Shown piece after piece: positions 8,957 through 18,052 of a stretch of 64,000 bases of DNA (the first letter of the stretch is position 1; every line of letters begins with the position of its first letter). Source of the DNA: Granulosicoccus sp964435305 (GTDB taxonomy: Bacteria > Pseudomonadota > Gammaproteobacteria > Granulosicoccales > Granulosicoccaceae); contig CAYSZH010000001.1 in the NCBI GenBank assembly GCA_964435305.1, positions 1 to 64,000 on the forward strand, in the 5' to 3' direction. Below the pieces are notes generated by a model, which ran no database searches, was not told the DNA's origin, and saw nothing but the letters and a program-made list of their open reading frames with translations. The position numbers and the translations under genes were made by a program.

Positions 8957-11092
8957 TTACACCGTCAGATGTTTTAGAAAAATTTGACGGGTTGAGCGCC
9001 ACCATCTTTTCCCAATTGATTCTGGTTGGTGTTGCAAGGTGACGTAAGCTCTACCACCGATCCCCGCGACACGCACCTGCTCCGGCAAAGCCAGTTCAAT
9101 ATGAAACACTCGCTCCACCGTCTTCAGGCCATTCTCAGACTCTGATGCAACTGCTATGCCGCGCCTGCCGTCGTAAGCTAGCGCAGGGCTGGGCAAATCA
9201 TTCGATGCGGCAGGGGTTTGACGCGTCAATGTTGCCGGCATGCTCTCCTTAAAACGGTGTGCCAACCGCACTTGAGCACCGGTCACGCCGGTTTGCAGCC
9301 GATCTATGCGTTGTTGCGGGAGCACGGCTCGAACCACCAATTGCTCCGCATTCACGATATAAGCAACACGTTGACCTTGTTTCACGTGCTGGCCTTCTAC
9401 GCCCATGTCAGTATCAAGTGCAAAAGTGCCTTCGACTTCGGCACGTATGTCAAGCTGGGCAATTTGCCGTTCAATTTCGGCCAATTCAGTACGTAAGACG
9501 TGGATGTCTGCCCGAATACTTTGTGCTACCGATGGGTTAACTTGAGTCTCAGCTTGCGCTTCCACTAGTGCTGCGGCAATTTTTGCTGCAATCACCTCTT
9601 TTTGTGTTTGTATTTCTGGCGCATGCAGGCGCATAAGCAATTGACCGCGTTCGACCTTCGCACCTGGTTCAACCAGCAAGGTATCGATCACACCTTCGCG
9701 CGCAGCAAACAATTGCGCCTGCTTTGGCACCCATACAATCCCTTCTGTTCGAGTACTTGATGGCAATGGTGCAAACGAGAAGAACATCAGCAATAAAACC
9801 GCAATACCCGTACAGTAAAAAACGGTTTGATGACGACGCCCATCAAGCTCAGGTGCAGAGCGAATAAAATGCACACCAGCCCAGAGTGGTTTAATAAAAA
9901 ACTGCGTAATACCAAACAGGCCTAAAAGCACACCGATAAAAAAGTAATTTCCAGCCAGATAAAAGGCGATCACGAGCGTTATGAAACAACGATAAAGTGT
10001 TGCCGAAGCACCGTATACAAGCAACCATTTTTGCTCGCCATCCGCACTAACAGGTGACAGAGAATTGTCTATGCGCAGCACATATCTTTTTGCAAGGTAC
10101 TGAAAGTACTGCGTTGAGCGACTCGCAAGGTTTGGCATATCGAGCCAATCTTGCAGTATGTAATAACCATCAAATTTCAATAAGGGGTTAGCATTAAAGA
10201 ACAAAGTGGTCAGGGAGCCAAGAATAAATGCTGCAAACGCCATATCGCGAAAAAGCCCTGGCTCTACATTTACCCAGATTAATAAGGCCAGTGCCGCCAG
10301 AGCCCCTTCGGCAAGCATCCCTGCAGCGCTGACTAAGACGCGTTTTTGTCGTTCGGCAAATTGCCAAGCATCCGATGCATCGATATAGGGCACGGGCAAC
10401 AATACTAAAAACGCAATACCGAACTCGTGGACCGCTCCACCCCAGCGTTTAACCGTTATTGCATGCGCAAATTCATGAAATAGCTTTAGGAAAGGAAACA
10501 TCAGCCCATACAGCCACCAGTGCTGTGGCGCTTGTGCAATGCGCTTGGTTTCCATAACAATCGCATCAAACGAGAGAAAAGCGGTAATACAAGCTGACAG
10601 TAGTAAGACCAATAACAACACCAAAAAACGTGTGCTAAACACCCAGCTGGCATACGTAATGACTTTTTGCAGCCAGCTATCAGGGTTATGTAAAGGAATT
10701 CTCAACGCTAAAGGGTTAAGAAACTGTTTTAAGCCTGTGGATTTATCTCTTAGCTGTTGCTGGATAAGCCGTTCATCTTCCGATTGCAAGCCGAGTGTAA
10801 TAAGCCCCGCGCTGCATAATGGTCCTAACCAGTTAATAAATTCGACTTCATTTACCTCTGTCGTATGTAGTAACGACTCCAAGGTCTGCTCACCATCGAA
10901 TTGTTCAATTAAAGTTGCGCCAAGGTTGTTCAGTCGAAGGTGTTCTCCGGTAACGTTGTTAACCACCAGCAACCAGGGCTCGCCACGAATCTGCCGATGC
11001 TGCATGATCACACCGGAAGCTAGCACCGGCTTACAGTGTTTTAGCCCTTCCCAGTATAAAGCGCCCCCGCTCATAGCACACCAAGTTTCCAT
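8957..11092 (-). CDS. PqqD-like / M50 zinc metalloprotease / HlyD fusion membrane protein
   Basis: A 711-residue multi-domain protein. Residues about 30-100 resemble PqqD-like peptide-binding domains (GEPWLLVVNNVTGEHLRLN, then a helical part). A polytopic core (about 150-430) contains the site-2-protease motif H-E-F-A-H at 206-210 and a probable third zinc ligand, Asp308, in LLKFDGYY. The C-terminal third is a HlyD-type adaptor with lipoyl halves (around AAREGVIDTLLVEPGA, then VEGTFALDTDMGVEGQHVKQG) and a coiled hairpin. It overlaps the upstream GAF-HlyD gene by 22 bases, which implies translational coupling. The family is known as membrane M50 proteins fused to HlyD. The function of this set is not established: proteolytic maturation of an exported peptide, or metal-dependent assembly of an efflux system, are both possible. 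Confidence 0.85.
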   Translation of the reverse strand: METWCAMSGGALYWEGLKHCKPVLASGVIMQHRQIRGEPWLLVVNNVTGEHLRLNNLGATLIEQFDGEQTLESLLHTTEVNEVEFINWLGPLCSAGLITLGLQSEDERLIQQQLRDKSTGLKQFLNPLALRIPLHNPDSWLQKVITYASWVFSTRFLVLLLVLLLSACITAFLSFDAIVMETKRIAQAPQHWWLYGLMFPFLKLFHEFAHAITVKRWGGAVHEFGIAFLVLLPVPYIDASDAWQFAERQKRVLVSAAGMLAEGALAALALLIWVNVEPGLFRDMAFAAFILGSLTTLFFNANPLLKFDGYYILQDWLDMPNLASRSTQYFQYLAKRYVLRIDNSLSPVSADGEQKWLLVYGASATLYRCFITLVIAFYLAGNYFFIGVLLGLFGITQFFIKPLWAGVHFIRSAPELDGRRHQTVFYCTGIAVLLLMFFSFAPLPSSTRTEGIVWVPKQAQLFAAREGVIDTLLVEPGAKVERGQLLMRLHAPEIQTQKEVIAAKIAAALVEAQAETQVNPSVAQSIRADIHVLRTELAEIERQIAQLDIRAEVEGTFALDTDMGVEGQHVKQGQRVAYIVNAEQLVVRAVLPQQRIDRLQTGVTGAQVRLAHRFKESMPATLTRQTPAASNDLPSPALAYDGRRGIAVASESENGLKTVERVFHIELALPEQVRVAGIGGRAYVTLQHQPESIGKRWWRSTRQIFLKHLTV

Positions 11093-13023
11093 GCGACATA
11101 GCGCAATCTATCTATCAGGCTATGTGTATAGACCCATAAGATTGAACGCTGCCCGACGTGCACTTTCGCTATCCCTTGCATGCCTGGTCGCAGGCGAGAC
11201 GCCTCGCCAACGATGGTTGCTGGTATGCGGAACACACTCTGCCCTTTTTCGGATACCGCTACCGGTAGTACAGCATCCAAATTGGCATCCCACAATAAAT
11301 TTGGCAACGATGCCATGCGCAGTTGAGCCTGCTGCCCAACATCAACGTAGGCAATGTCATGCTCATCCACTTCCAACACCAATCGATACTGCTCTGCTGA
11401 GGCAATTTCGAACAGCACATCGCCTGAGATTACTGGTGCACCCAGTTTTTGCGACCAGTCACCTTGCATTAACACGCCACTAAACGGCGCGCGTAGTTCA
11501 GATTTTTGCATTTTCTTCTGTATTAAAGACATCTCTGCGGCGATGCGTTTGGCATCGGCGCGCAAACGGCTTAACTCTGAGCGATCATGCTGCGCAAGCG
11601 CCTGCGCATATTCCTGACGGTTTTTGTTCATCTCACTTTGCCATTTTTCACTCATGAGATTGAGTGTGCTGGTATCGAGTGTGGCCAAGAGAGAATCAGC
11701 GTCTACGTATTCACCTGCACGTGCATGCGCAGACAACACAAAGCCATCTTGTGGTGCGACCAGCACTTGCCGATCGGCAGCTTCAATCACAGCCGATGCG
11801 GCGACTCTATGGGGTACCGGTACAATCGCTGCTAACCCCAGCGCACACAGCACACTTACCAAAATTGTGCGCCGTTTCGACCACAAGCCAATGCGTGACC
11901 AACTGTTTTTTACCTCAAGCGCTTTGTCGGTAAGACTTTCACGCAAGCCCTGTTCGCTTTGTTGCACCATAGCCAGAAGCGCAGCCACTGGCTTTATAAC
12001 CCGAGTTATTGCGTCGATTTGAGCTGGAGCGAAGGCCGCATCGGCAGGTCGCTCTAGCATCAAAACAAAATGTGCGTTGTCGTCACCCGAAAGACACAGT
12101 GACAATAATGGTTGATTTTGATTAGTTTTAAATAATGCGGCATGCGAAGGCAAGGCCAGTGCAGATTTTCCATGTTGATAACAGATTGCAGAAACACCAA
12201 CATCCGACACACTCGATTGGCCTTCTCCACTTTTATTTATAGGTGCAGCGGCATCACTTGATGTATGCGCAGACAGGGCTTCGTGCATGGCGCTGTGCAA
12301 ACGTCTACCTATCAGGCGGCGTTGGTCTATTTTTGATTGTCCTGAAATAGCCAATAAACGTATTTTGCCCAGTCGCGACTGTGCCAGGGACACTCGCGAA
12401 CAACCGCACAATTCCGCTACTGATTTAACCAGGGTAAAAGAAAGTGCATTTAGATCACCGTGCCGACTCAGGTTACTCAACAGGCTTCGGGCAAGAATGG
12501 CATCTGCACCAGCATCGTTTGCGGCAGTGTCACCATCTAACGCAGTGTGCGTGTTCGCACTGGCCGTGTTTACCTTTGTTTGAATCAATTGTGCATTGAG
12601 CCAATGTGCAGCCCATCGACATAGATGTACCGTCGCTTGTTTTTGCGCATCATCAAGCGCATCAGAGGCAACCACCAAAGCATGCTCACCGGTCGAATGC
12701 TCGCACTCTAGGTTAAACCCCAGAAGCAACACAGCTTGATTATTCTCTAATACCGAGAGCTGGACAGGTCGATCAGAGGCAAATGTCTTTGAGGCAACTG
12801 TGGAAAATTCAGCAGGCAAAGGAGCAGTACTGGGGTAGCACCAGGTTGTCTGATCAGCAGAGGCCTCCTCACTGTGACAAAGCCTGATCCATCGACAATT
12901 GGGCACCATTGAAATGAGCCAGGCCATCCAGCGCTCGCGCGTGTTGTCATCGATGACATCGGACTGTGCACGTACGGGGCTATTGGCACTGGAAAGCGGA
13001 TCTGATTGTGGTGCTGCTTGCAT
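11071..13023 (-). CDS. GAF-like and HlyD-type fusion protein
   Basis: A 650-residue protein and the first gene of the three-gene adaptor operon. The N-terminal 350 residues are soluble; 180-350 look GAF-like, with a helix-rich start and the stretch SVAELCGCSRVSLAQ. One transmembrane helix lies at about 385-402 (RRTILVSVLCALGLAAIVPV). After it comes a periplasmic HlyD-type adaptor with lipoyl halves (LVAPQDGFVLSAHARAGEYV and ELRAPFSGVLMQGDWSQKLG) around a coiled hairpin. This order suggests a cytoplasmic sensor joined to a periplasmic adaptor arm. The gene is divergent from the FAD oxidoreductase gene, about 200 bases away. The GAF assignment is weaker than that of the adaptor part. Confidence 0.8.
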   Translation of the reverse strand: MQAAPQSDPLSSANSPVRAQSDVIDDNTRERWMAWLISMVPNCRWIRLCHSEEASADQTTWCYPSTAPLPAEFSTVASKTFASDRPVQLSVLENNQAVLLLGFNLECEHSTGEHALVVASDALDDAQKQATVHLCRWAAHWLNAQLIQTKVNTASANTHTALDGDTAANDAGADAILARSLLSNLSRHGDLNALSFTLVKSVAELCGCSRVSLAQSRLGKIRLLAISGQSKIDQRRLIGRRLHSAMHEALSAHTSSDAAAPINKSGEGQSSVSDVGVSAICYQHGKSALALPSHAALFKTNQNQPLLSLCLSGDDNAHFVLMLERPADAAFAPAQIDAITRVIKPVAALLAMVQQSEQGLRESLTDKALEVKNSWSRIGLWSKRRTILVSVLCALGLAAIVPVPHRVAASAVIEAADRQVLVAPQDGFVLSAHARAGEYVDADSLLATLDTSTLNLMSEKWQSEMNKNRQEYAQALAQHDRSELSRLRADAKRIAAEMSLIQKKMQKSELRAPFSGVLMQGDWSQKLGAPVISGDVLFEIASAEQYRLVLEVDEHDIAYVDVGQQAQLRMASLPNLLWDANLDAVLPVAVSEKGQSVFRIPATIVGEASRLRPGMQGIAKVHVGQRSILWVYTHSLIDRLRYVAWKLGVL

Positions 13024-13161
13024 GCTTATTCTTTTTCAGTCTCAAGCGAAGCAGACCGTCGCCAAGCGCTTGTAAGTATCATCCTCGGTGCAACTAGCAC
13101 GCCATTAAAGTGTGAGCTGCCGCCGATTTCCCTATTCCCGGATACTGGCATCTGACGATTT

Positions 13162-13189
13162 TTGGGTTATATCAAAATACTGCTACGAT
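13162..13189 (+). promoter_or_regulatory. Candidate sigma-70 promoter of the FAD oxidoreductase gene
   Basis: TTGGGT and TACGAT are separated by 16 bases and lie about 40 bases before the ATG at 13227. Both hexamers deviate from consensus. Confidence 0.3.
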
Positions 13190-13226
13190 CACGCAATACA
13201 AACCCGACTAAAAACAAGCGATTTTA

Positions 13227-14669
13227 ATGTCTGAATTACTTAACGAACTGCGCGATATTGTGGGACCATCACACGTGCTCGACACAAACCAGGTGTCGAC
13301 ACGCCCTACCCATGTTTGGGATGCCCGGCCAATGCAGGCAAAAGCATTGGTCAGACCTGCCAATACAACCGAGGTCAGTGCCGTACTACAGGCCTGCTAC
13401 CAAAAAGCGGCGACAGTGGTTACTCACGGTGGCACCACTGGACTGGCTGATGGAGAAAAAAGCACCCTAGAGGATATTGTGCTCTCGCTGGAGCGCATGA
13501 ATAAGGTGGAGGGTGTCGACTCTACGGGCGCCACGCTAACCGCACAAGCCGGCTGTGTACTGGAGCAAATTCAGATAACGGCCGATGAGCATAATCTGAT
13601 GTACGGCGTCGATCTTGGTGCTAGAGGCTCTTGCACCATTGGTGGAAACATTGCCACCAATGCAGGCGGACTATCCGTGTTGCGCTATGGTATGACGCGC
13701 GAACAAGTGTTGGGGCTTGAAGTTGTACTGGCAGACGGTACAGTGTTAAGTTCGATGAACGCGATGCTTAAAAACAATGCAGGCTTTGATCTAAAACAGC
13801 TATTTATTGGCAGCGAAGGCACGTTAGGGGTGGTGACACGTGCGGTACTTCGCCTGAGATCAAAAACAACTTCGGTTAACACCTGCATGCTGGCATTTGA
13901 TCACTTTGAACAAGTCACCGACACATTGGCTCTGCTTTCAGCCGATTTAAGCACATCACTTTCGGCATTTGAGGTGATCTGGAACCCGTACTATCAGCTT
14001 ACAACCGACCAGTCCATTTCAGGCACATCACGCCCACCACTTGATCGTGACCATCCATTGTATGTGATTGCCGAAAGTCGTGGCTCTGATCAAGGCAGCG
14101 ATGATAAGCTGTTTCAGTCGGTGCTGGAAAAAGCGTTTGAACAAGAATTGATAGTGGATGCGGTGGTCGCGCAGTCTGAGCAAGAGCGCAAAGACATCTG
14201 GTATATCCGAGAGAACGTTGACATGGTGCTACGGCATGCACCTAATTTTATTTACGATATCAGCTTACCCATTGTAGCGATGCAACAGTATCTGGATAAC
14301 ATTGAACTCGCATTGAAGGCACAATGGCCACAGGTTAAGTACTACGCCTACGGGCACATGGCCGATGGCAATCTGCACATAACCGTTGCACCGTTTCCAG
14401 AACATTATTCCGAAAAAATCACGATATCAAACGATGAAACACCTGTTGACCAAGACAGTGTAATAAATGCTTACGAGCTGTGCAATCGCATCATTTTTGA
14501 ACCCCTACAAAAACTCGGTGGATCCATTTCAGCCGAACACGGCATTGGGACTTTAAAGAAAAAATATTTGCATTACTCACGCACGCCTGAAGAGATTGCG
14601 CTAATGCAAGCGCTAAAAAATACACTAGACACGAAAGGAATTTTGAACCCCGGGAAAATAGTGGATTGA
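13227..14669 (+). CDS. FAD-linked 2-hydroxyacid dehydrogenase (GlcD / D-lactate / D-2-hydroxyglutarate dehydrogenase family)
   Basis: A 480-residue cytoplasmic flavoprotein of full family length. The PCMH FAD-binding domain (about 35-215) shows VVTHGGTTGLADGE, GGNIATNAGG and the block KNNAGFDLKQLFIGSEGTLG that binds FAD. The C-terminal FAD-oxidase domain has YGHMADGNLHI, where the His residues help bind metal and substrate, and ends with SAEHGIGTLKKKYL and KGILNPGKI, all family hallmarks. The reaction is oxidation of a D-2-hydroxyacid to the 2-oxoacid with electrons passed to a carrier; which acid cannot be decided. The convergent MFS carrier gene ends 4 bases away and could transport a related acid, but this is only proximity. 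Confidence 0.9.
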   Translation: MSELLNELRDIVGPSHVLDTNQVSTRPTHVWDARPMQAKALVRPANTTEVSAVLQACYQKAATVVTHGGTTGLADGEKSTLEDIVLSLERMNKVEGVDSTGATLTAQAGCVLEQIQITADEHNLMYGVDLGARGSCTIGGNIATNAGGLSVLRYGMTREQVLGLEVVLADGTVLSSMNAMLKNNAGFDLKQLFIGSEGTLGVVTRAVLRLRSKTTSVNTCMLAFDHFEQVTDTLALLSADLSTSLSAFEVIWNPYYQLTTDQSISGTSRPPLDRDHPLYVIAESRGSDQGSDDKLFQSVLEKAFEQELIVDAVVAQSEQERKDIWYIRENVDMVLRHAPNFIYDISLPIVAMQQYLDNIELALKAQWPQVKYYAYGHMADGNLHITVAPFPEHYSEKITISNDETPVDQDSVINAYELCNRIIFEPLQKLGGSISAEHGIGTLKKKYLHYSRTPEEIALMQALKNTLDTKGILNPGKIVD

Positions 14670-14673
14670 CAAT

Positions 14674-15915
14674 TTACGACATAGCCCTGCCGTATCGAGC
14701 ACCATCACCAAGCAGACGTGCATGAACCGTTCTGACCACCGGAATTTGCAACAACACGGCGAACAAACAAAACCCGCCCATAAACAATAGCTGCGTATCA
14801 AACCCCACTCCCCGATCGATAAGCCACCCGGTTATCCCTGGCCCAACCGCGGATGAAAATACCATACCGGCAAAGACAACCGAGCGCACGGCTCCTAAAT
14901 GACGTGTACCGTACACCTCAGACAACACGGCACCAAAAACGGCTGAATACAACCCCTGCGACAAGCCCATAAAAAACATCACCAAAAGCAGCAGCGGTTG
15001 CTGAACCGCCAGTGATAACAGAAACGCAGCGCTCGCCAACGGGATGAGAATAAAAGGCAGCAAGCGATACGCCGAAAACCGATCTACCAGCATTCCAGCA
15101 AGTAATGACATGCACACCGTCGTGATCGACATCAGGGTAAATCCTGTCACAATCGACGCTGGCGCCCAGTTTTTGGTTTCCAGCAAATGGACCTGGTGAA
15201 ACCAGATTGACGTACCGATAAAGCCTGGTGCCAAGATACCAATGCAGATCAGCCAAAACCAGATATCACCAAGCGCCTCACGCCGCGTCCACTGTCTGCC
15301 TGTTTCAGGTTCTTCTTCAGATTCACCATGAGGGGAGCGGTCTTTCCCAAATAGCGTTAAGGTGAGCGGCAAGGCAACAATCAAAAGTGCCGCTGCACAG
15401 AACCACCACAGTGTGCGGTAATCAAGAATGGCCAATAAGGGAATGACCATCCAAGGCAGCACACCTTCGCCCAATTGATGACCGGCCCCGGTCAAAGACA
15501 CCGCCTTACCACGTGTACTGACAAACCAGCGGCCCATCGCTGTCATTGCAATATGAGACATCATCCCCTGCCCACACAGGCGCAATAAAAAGATCGCGAA
15601 GGCCAAAGCCACCGCCGATTGAGCCGTGGCCATCGCGATACACGCTACGCTATACGCCACAATGACCGCCGCAGACACCTGGCGCACCGAGACGTAGTCC
15701 ACGATTTTTCCTATAAAAACCAATGTGATAGCACTGCACAAGGTGCCTACCATGTACACCGAACCAAATTCGCCGTGGGTCAGATCAAAGCTGTCGCGGA
15801 TCTGCCCTGCGTACAAGGCGATAAAAAAAGTCTGGCCAAAACTGGAGAAAAACGTAAGGTTTAACCCACCCCCTAACCAGCGTGCATTACCGAGAATAAA
15901 TGCCTTGAATATCAC
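14674..15915 (-). CDS. MFS transporter
   Basis: A 413-residue polytopic inner-membrane protein with about 12 hydrophobic segments and a charged central loop (about 190-215, HGESEEEPETGRQWTRRE). The cytoplasmic loop between helices 2 and 3 contains IGKIVDYVSVRQ, a relaxed form of the MFS A-motif, and its counterpart in the second half reads GMLVDRFSAYR. The overall pattern is closest to monocarboxylate or oxalate/formate-type MFS carriers, but the substrate is not known. The gene ends four bases from the end of the convergent FAD oxidoreductase gene and appears monocistronic. Confidence 0.85.
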   Translation of the reverse strand: MIFKAFILGNARWLGGGLNLTFFSSFGQTFFIALYAGQIRDSFDLTHGEFGSVYMVGTLCSAITLVFIGKIVDYVSVRQVSAAVIVAYSVACIAMATAQSAVALAFAIFLLRLCGQGMMSHIAMTAMGRWFVSTRGKAVSLTGAGHQLGEGVLPWMVIPLLAILDYRTLWWFCAAALLIVALPLTLTLFGKDRSPHGESEEEPETGRQWTRREALGDIWFWLICIGILAPGFIGTSIWFHQVHLLETKNWAPASIVTGFTLMSITTVCMSLLAGMLVDRFSAYRLLPFILIPLASAAFLLSLAVQQPLLLLVMFFMGLSQGLYSAVFGAVLSEVYGTRHLGAVRSVVFAGMVFSSAVGPGITGWLIDRGVGFDTQLLFMGGFCLFAVLLQIPVVRTVHARLLGDGARYGRAMS

Positions 15916-15976
15916 AAAGAATCATTTTGAAGGGCGAAAGCGTTTCATAACACTACAACACATACTAAAATAGCGT

Positions 15977-15982
15977 TATAAT
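15977..15982 (+). promoter_or_regulatory. Candidate -10 element before the coiled-coil gene
   Basis: A perfect TATAAT about 200 bases before the GTG at 16184, without an obvious -35. If used, it would leave a leader of roughly 190 bases, in which no known riboswitch was recognised. Confidence 0.25.
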
Positions 15983-16183
15983 CAAGGGCTGCACGGCGGA
16001 CACAGGATGTATTTGGTCGGTCGGAAACTGCCCGAACCAGTAAAGCGCACCCTTATTTTTCGAAGAATGATATTCAAAATTGTCGAACAGTCCGATTGTG
16101 ATCATACCGTCTAAGTCATTAGACAGTAACAGCATTTTTCAAACACACTTTAATTTAAAGATACGTCCATAGAGAACTAATAC

Positions 16184-16942
16184 GTGAGTCAAACCGATAG
16201 CGAACAACAACTAAGAATTTGGAAAGACCTGGCCATTAGCAAGCAAATGCTAATGAATGACGCTGCAAGTGCGTTGAAACTGAAAGACGATTTCACCGCT
16301 GACGATCTAAAAGCGGCGTTAAATACCGCCATTAAGCGCTCACAAGACGCTGACAACAACATGGCAGAAACAAAAGCCAAAGCAGAGCAGGAAATCGCTG
16401 CGATGCAGCAGACAGTCAAAAAGACTGATAAAGAACGCCGCAACGCTGAAGCTGAACGCGATGATGCATTAAAGCAGAAAGATCAAGCCGACCAGCAGCT
16501 CAGTAATGGCCGCAAAGACAACGCCGAAGCACTGAAAAAAGCCAAGCGACAAGTCGAAGACAAGCAAAAAGAGCTCAAAGCGATCAATCTGGCTTTGGCT
16601 GACACACCCGAAAATATCGTTAAAAAGCTCAAAACACTTAAAAAGCAAAAGCTGGATGAAAATACAGCGCGTAAATCGGCTGAAGACGCTAATCGAGTAC
16701 TGAAGAAAGAAAACAAAACTCAAAAGGAAGAACTGGAAAACTTAAGTTCATTGAGTGACAACTCAGCCAAATTGCTCGAAGCCTATCGCGAATTGCGTGA
16801 GTGGAGTGACAATGCGGCGGCCAAAATCGCCGATACCGATATCAAGGTAGACGAAGTACCTGACATCGATGCCAGCATTCTTGCCGATATCGAGAACTGC
16901 GTTGAAGAACCTGAAGAGCAGCGTGAAGCGGCTACGGCCTGA
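16184..16942 (+). CDS. Coiled-coil protein of unknown function
   Basis: A soluble protein of 252 residues that starts with GTG. From about residue 50 to 205 it is rich in Glu, Lys, Ala, Gln and Asp with heptad-like spacing and almost no Pro, so a long coiled coil is predicted. The C-terminal 45 residues are acidic (DTDIKVDEVPDIDASILADIE region). There is no signal peptide or transmembrane segment. No family was recognised. The spacing to the next gene is short, so the two may be expressed together. Possible roles are scaffold or cell-organisation protein; no function is claimed. Confidence 0.75.
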   Translation: MSQTDSEQQLRIWKDLAISKQMLMNDAASALKLKDDFTADDLKAALNTAIKRSQDADNNMAETKAKAEQEIAAMQQTVKKTDKERRNAEAERDDALKQKDQADQQLSNGRKDNAEALKKAKRQVEDKQKELKAINLALADTPENIVKKLKTLKKQKLDENTARKSAEDANRVLKKENKTQKEELENLSSLSDNSAKLLEAYRELREWSDNAAAKIADTDIKVDEVPDIDASILADIENCVEEPEEQREAATA

Positions 16943-16982
16943 TCAAACACACAATCACTGCTCGGGCCTCCACGCCTGTGCA

Positions 16983-17381
16983 GTGATAGACGAGGAAAAC
17001 ACGCTCTCTCGTTCAACCATCAACCGTATGCTAATCGTCTCTTTATTTTTATTTAGCTGTTCATTGCTCTCTCAGTCTTCCGCCGCGTCGCTGGTAAACT
17101 TTAAAAACCCACCGGCAATTGGCAGCACGCTCTCCGCACAGCGAACCTTGGTCGGATGCACCAACATTGATGCCGCCAAGCACACCTCTGCCACGGGTTT
17201 TATGCACCCTGAATGCAGATCCTGGTTTGATATTGAACCAAACCAGTACCGAGTTATTTCACGCTCCAAAGTCAACCTCACTGAAGGCGACATATGGCTG
17301 CTTGAAGTGATGCGTGAAAATGCAGCCGATAACGAAACCAGCCAGTTCTGGGTGCCCATACCCTGGCACGACTGGGTCTAA
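16983..17381 (+). CDS. Small exported protein of unknown function
   Basis: The frame encodes a protein with a hydrophobic export signal, MLIVSLFLFSCSLLSQSSA, and a mature part of about 100 residues with a repeated aromatic/charged pattern ending in WVPIPWHDWV. The start is uncertain. The ATG at 17028 gives a signal with no positive N-region, whereas the GTG at 16983 (chosen here) adds two arginines before the hydrophobic core. The frame stays open back into the preceding gene. Two mature cysteines (in LVGCTN and PECRSW) could form a disulfide bond. No family was recognised. Confidence 0.6.
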   Translation: MIDEENTLSRSTINRMLIVSLFLFSCSLLSQSSAASLVNFKNPPAIGSTLSAQRTLVGCTNIDAAKHTSATGFMHPECRSWFDIEPNQYRVISRSKVNLTEGDIWLLEVMRENAADNETSQFWVPIPWHDWV

Positions 17382-17468
17382 CGTAAATTAACAAGTCTCC
17401 GCTGCAAGTTCTTCTCACTGGTCTATCCTTCTTTGTATTACCAATAAGTCTTACTGTAAGGAGTTTCC

Positions 17469-17966
17469 ATGAAACGCCACCACCGCTCCCTGTGTGGTCT
17501 TCTAATTTGTGTTGCTCTTGTCGCTTGCAACAAAGATACACCCGAAGATGCTGACAACGCCCTGGTTAAAGCCCAGGAAGTGCCTTTGCCGGCTGCTGAA
17601 ATCGTAACTAATGAAGAAAATCCGCTTGCCGCCGTGGTCGGTGCCAGCGAAATCCCCTATCCGGTGTACCCAAATGGGACAAAGTACCGAGTAGGCGGTG
17701 AAAATGGTCTGAAAATAGTGGTTTTCCAGACTGAAGACACCTTCGACAAAGTGGATGAGTACTACAACGGCTTATCAGATAACGCCGGCATGGCAAGAAT
17801 CATGGCCATGAACGACTATGTTCGCTACAGCAACAACAGCGATGACATTGATCCGTGGGCTACACACCGCCCTGGTATCGTTATTCATGAATTTGAAAGC
17901 GACAATGAGCGAGAAGCGGTAGGTGCTTCCGCTGTTGCAAACACCAACATTATCATGAGCTTTTGA
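17469..17966 (+). CDS. Small lipoprotein of unknown function
   Basis: A 165-residue predicted lipoprotein. The N-terminus is MKRHHRS, then a hydrophobic core and the lipobox L-V-A-C at residue 20. The start is supported by TAAGGAG six bases upstream of the ATG. The mature part contains IPYPVYPNGTKYRVGGENG and a following segment typical of small periplasmic alpha/beta proteins that compare a position or strain value, but I do not recognise a named family. An 88-base gap separates it from the exported-protein gene upstream. Confidence 0.75.
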   Translation: MKRHHRSLCGLLICVALVACNKDTPEDADNALVKAQEVPLPAAEIVTNEENPLAAVVGASEIPYPVYPNGTKYRVGGENGLKIVVFQTEDTFDKVDEYYNGLSDNAGMARIMAMNDYVRYSNNSDDIDPWATHRPGIVIHEFESDNEREAVGASAVANTNIIMSF

Positions 17967-18052
17967 TCAATACTTGACCAGATACCAAGCCTGATAAAGA
18001 CAGGCCTGATCAGATAGTGACAAATTTGGACCAGCTTGAGCGACGGAGCGCT

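Noticed and set aside
10539..11483. Plus-strand open frame of 314 codons
   Set aside because: It is antisense to the M50-HlyD and GAF-HlyD genes, which have clear motifs; it has no family features.
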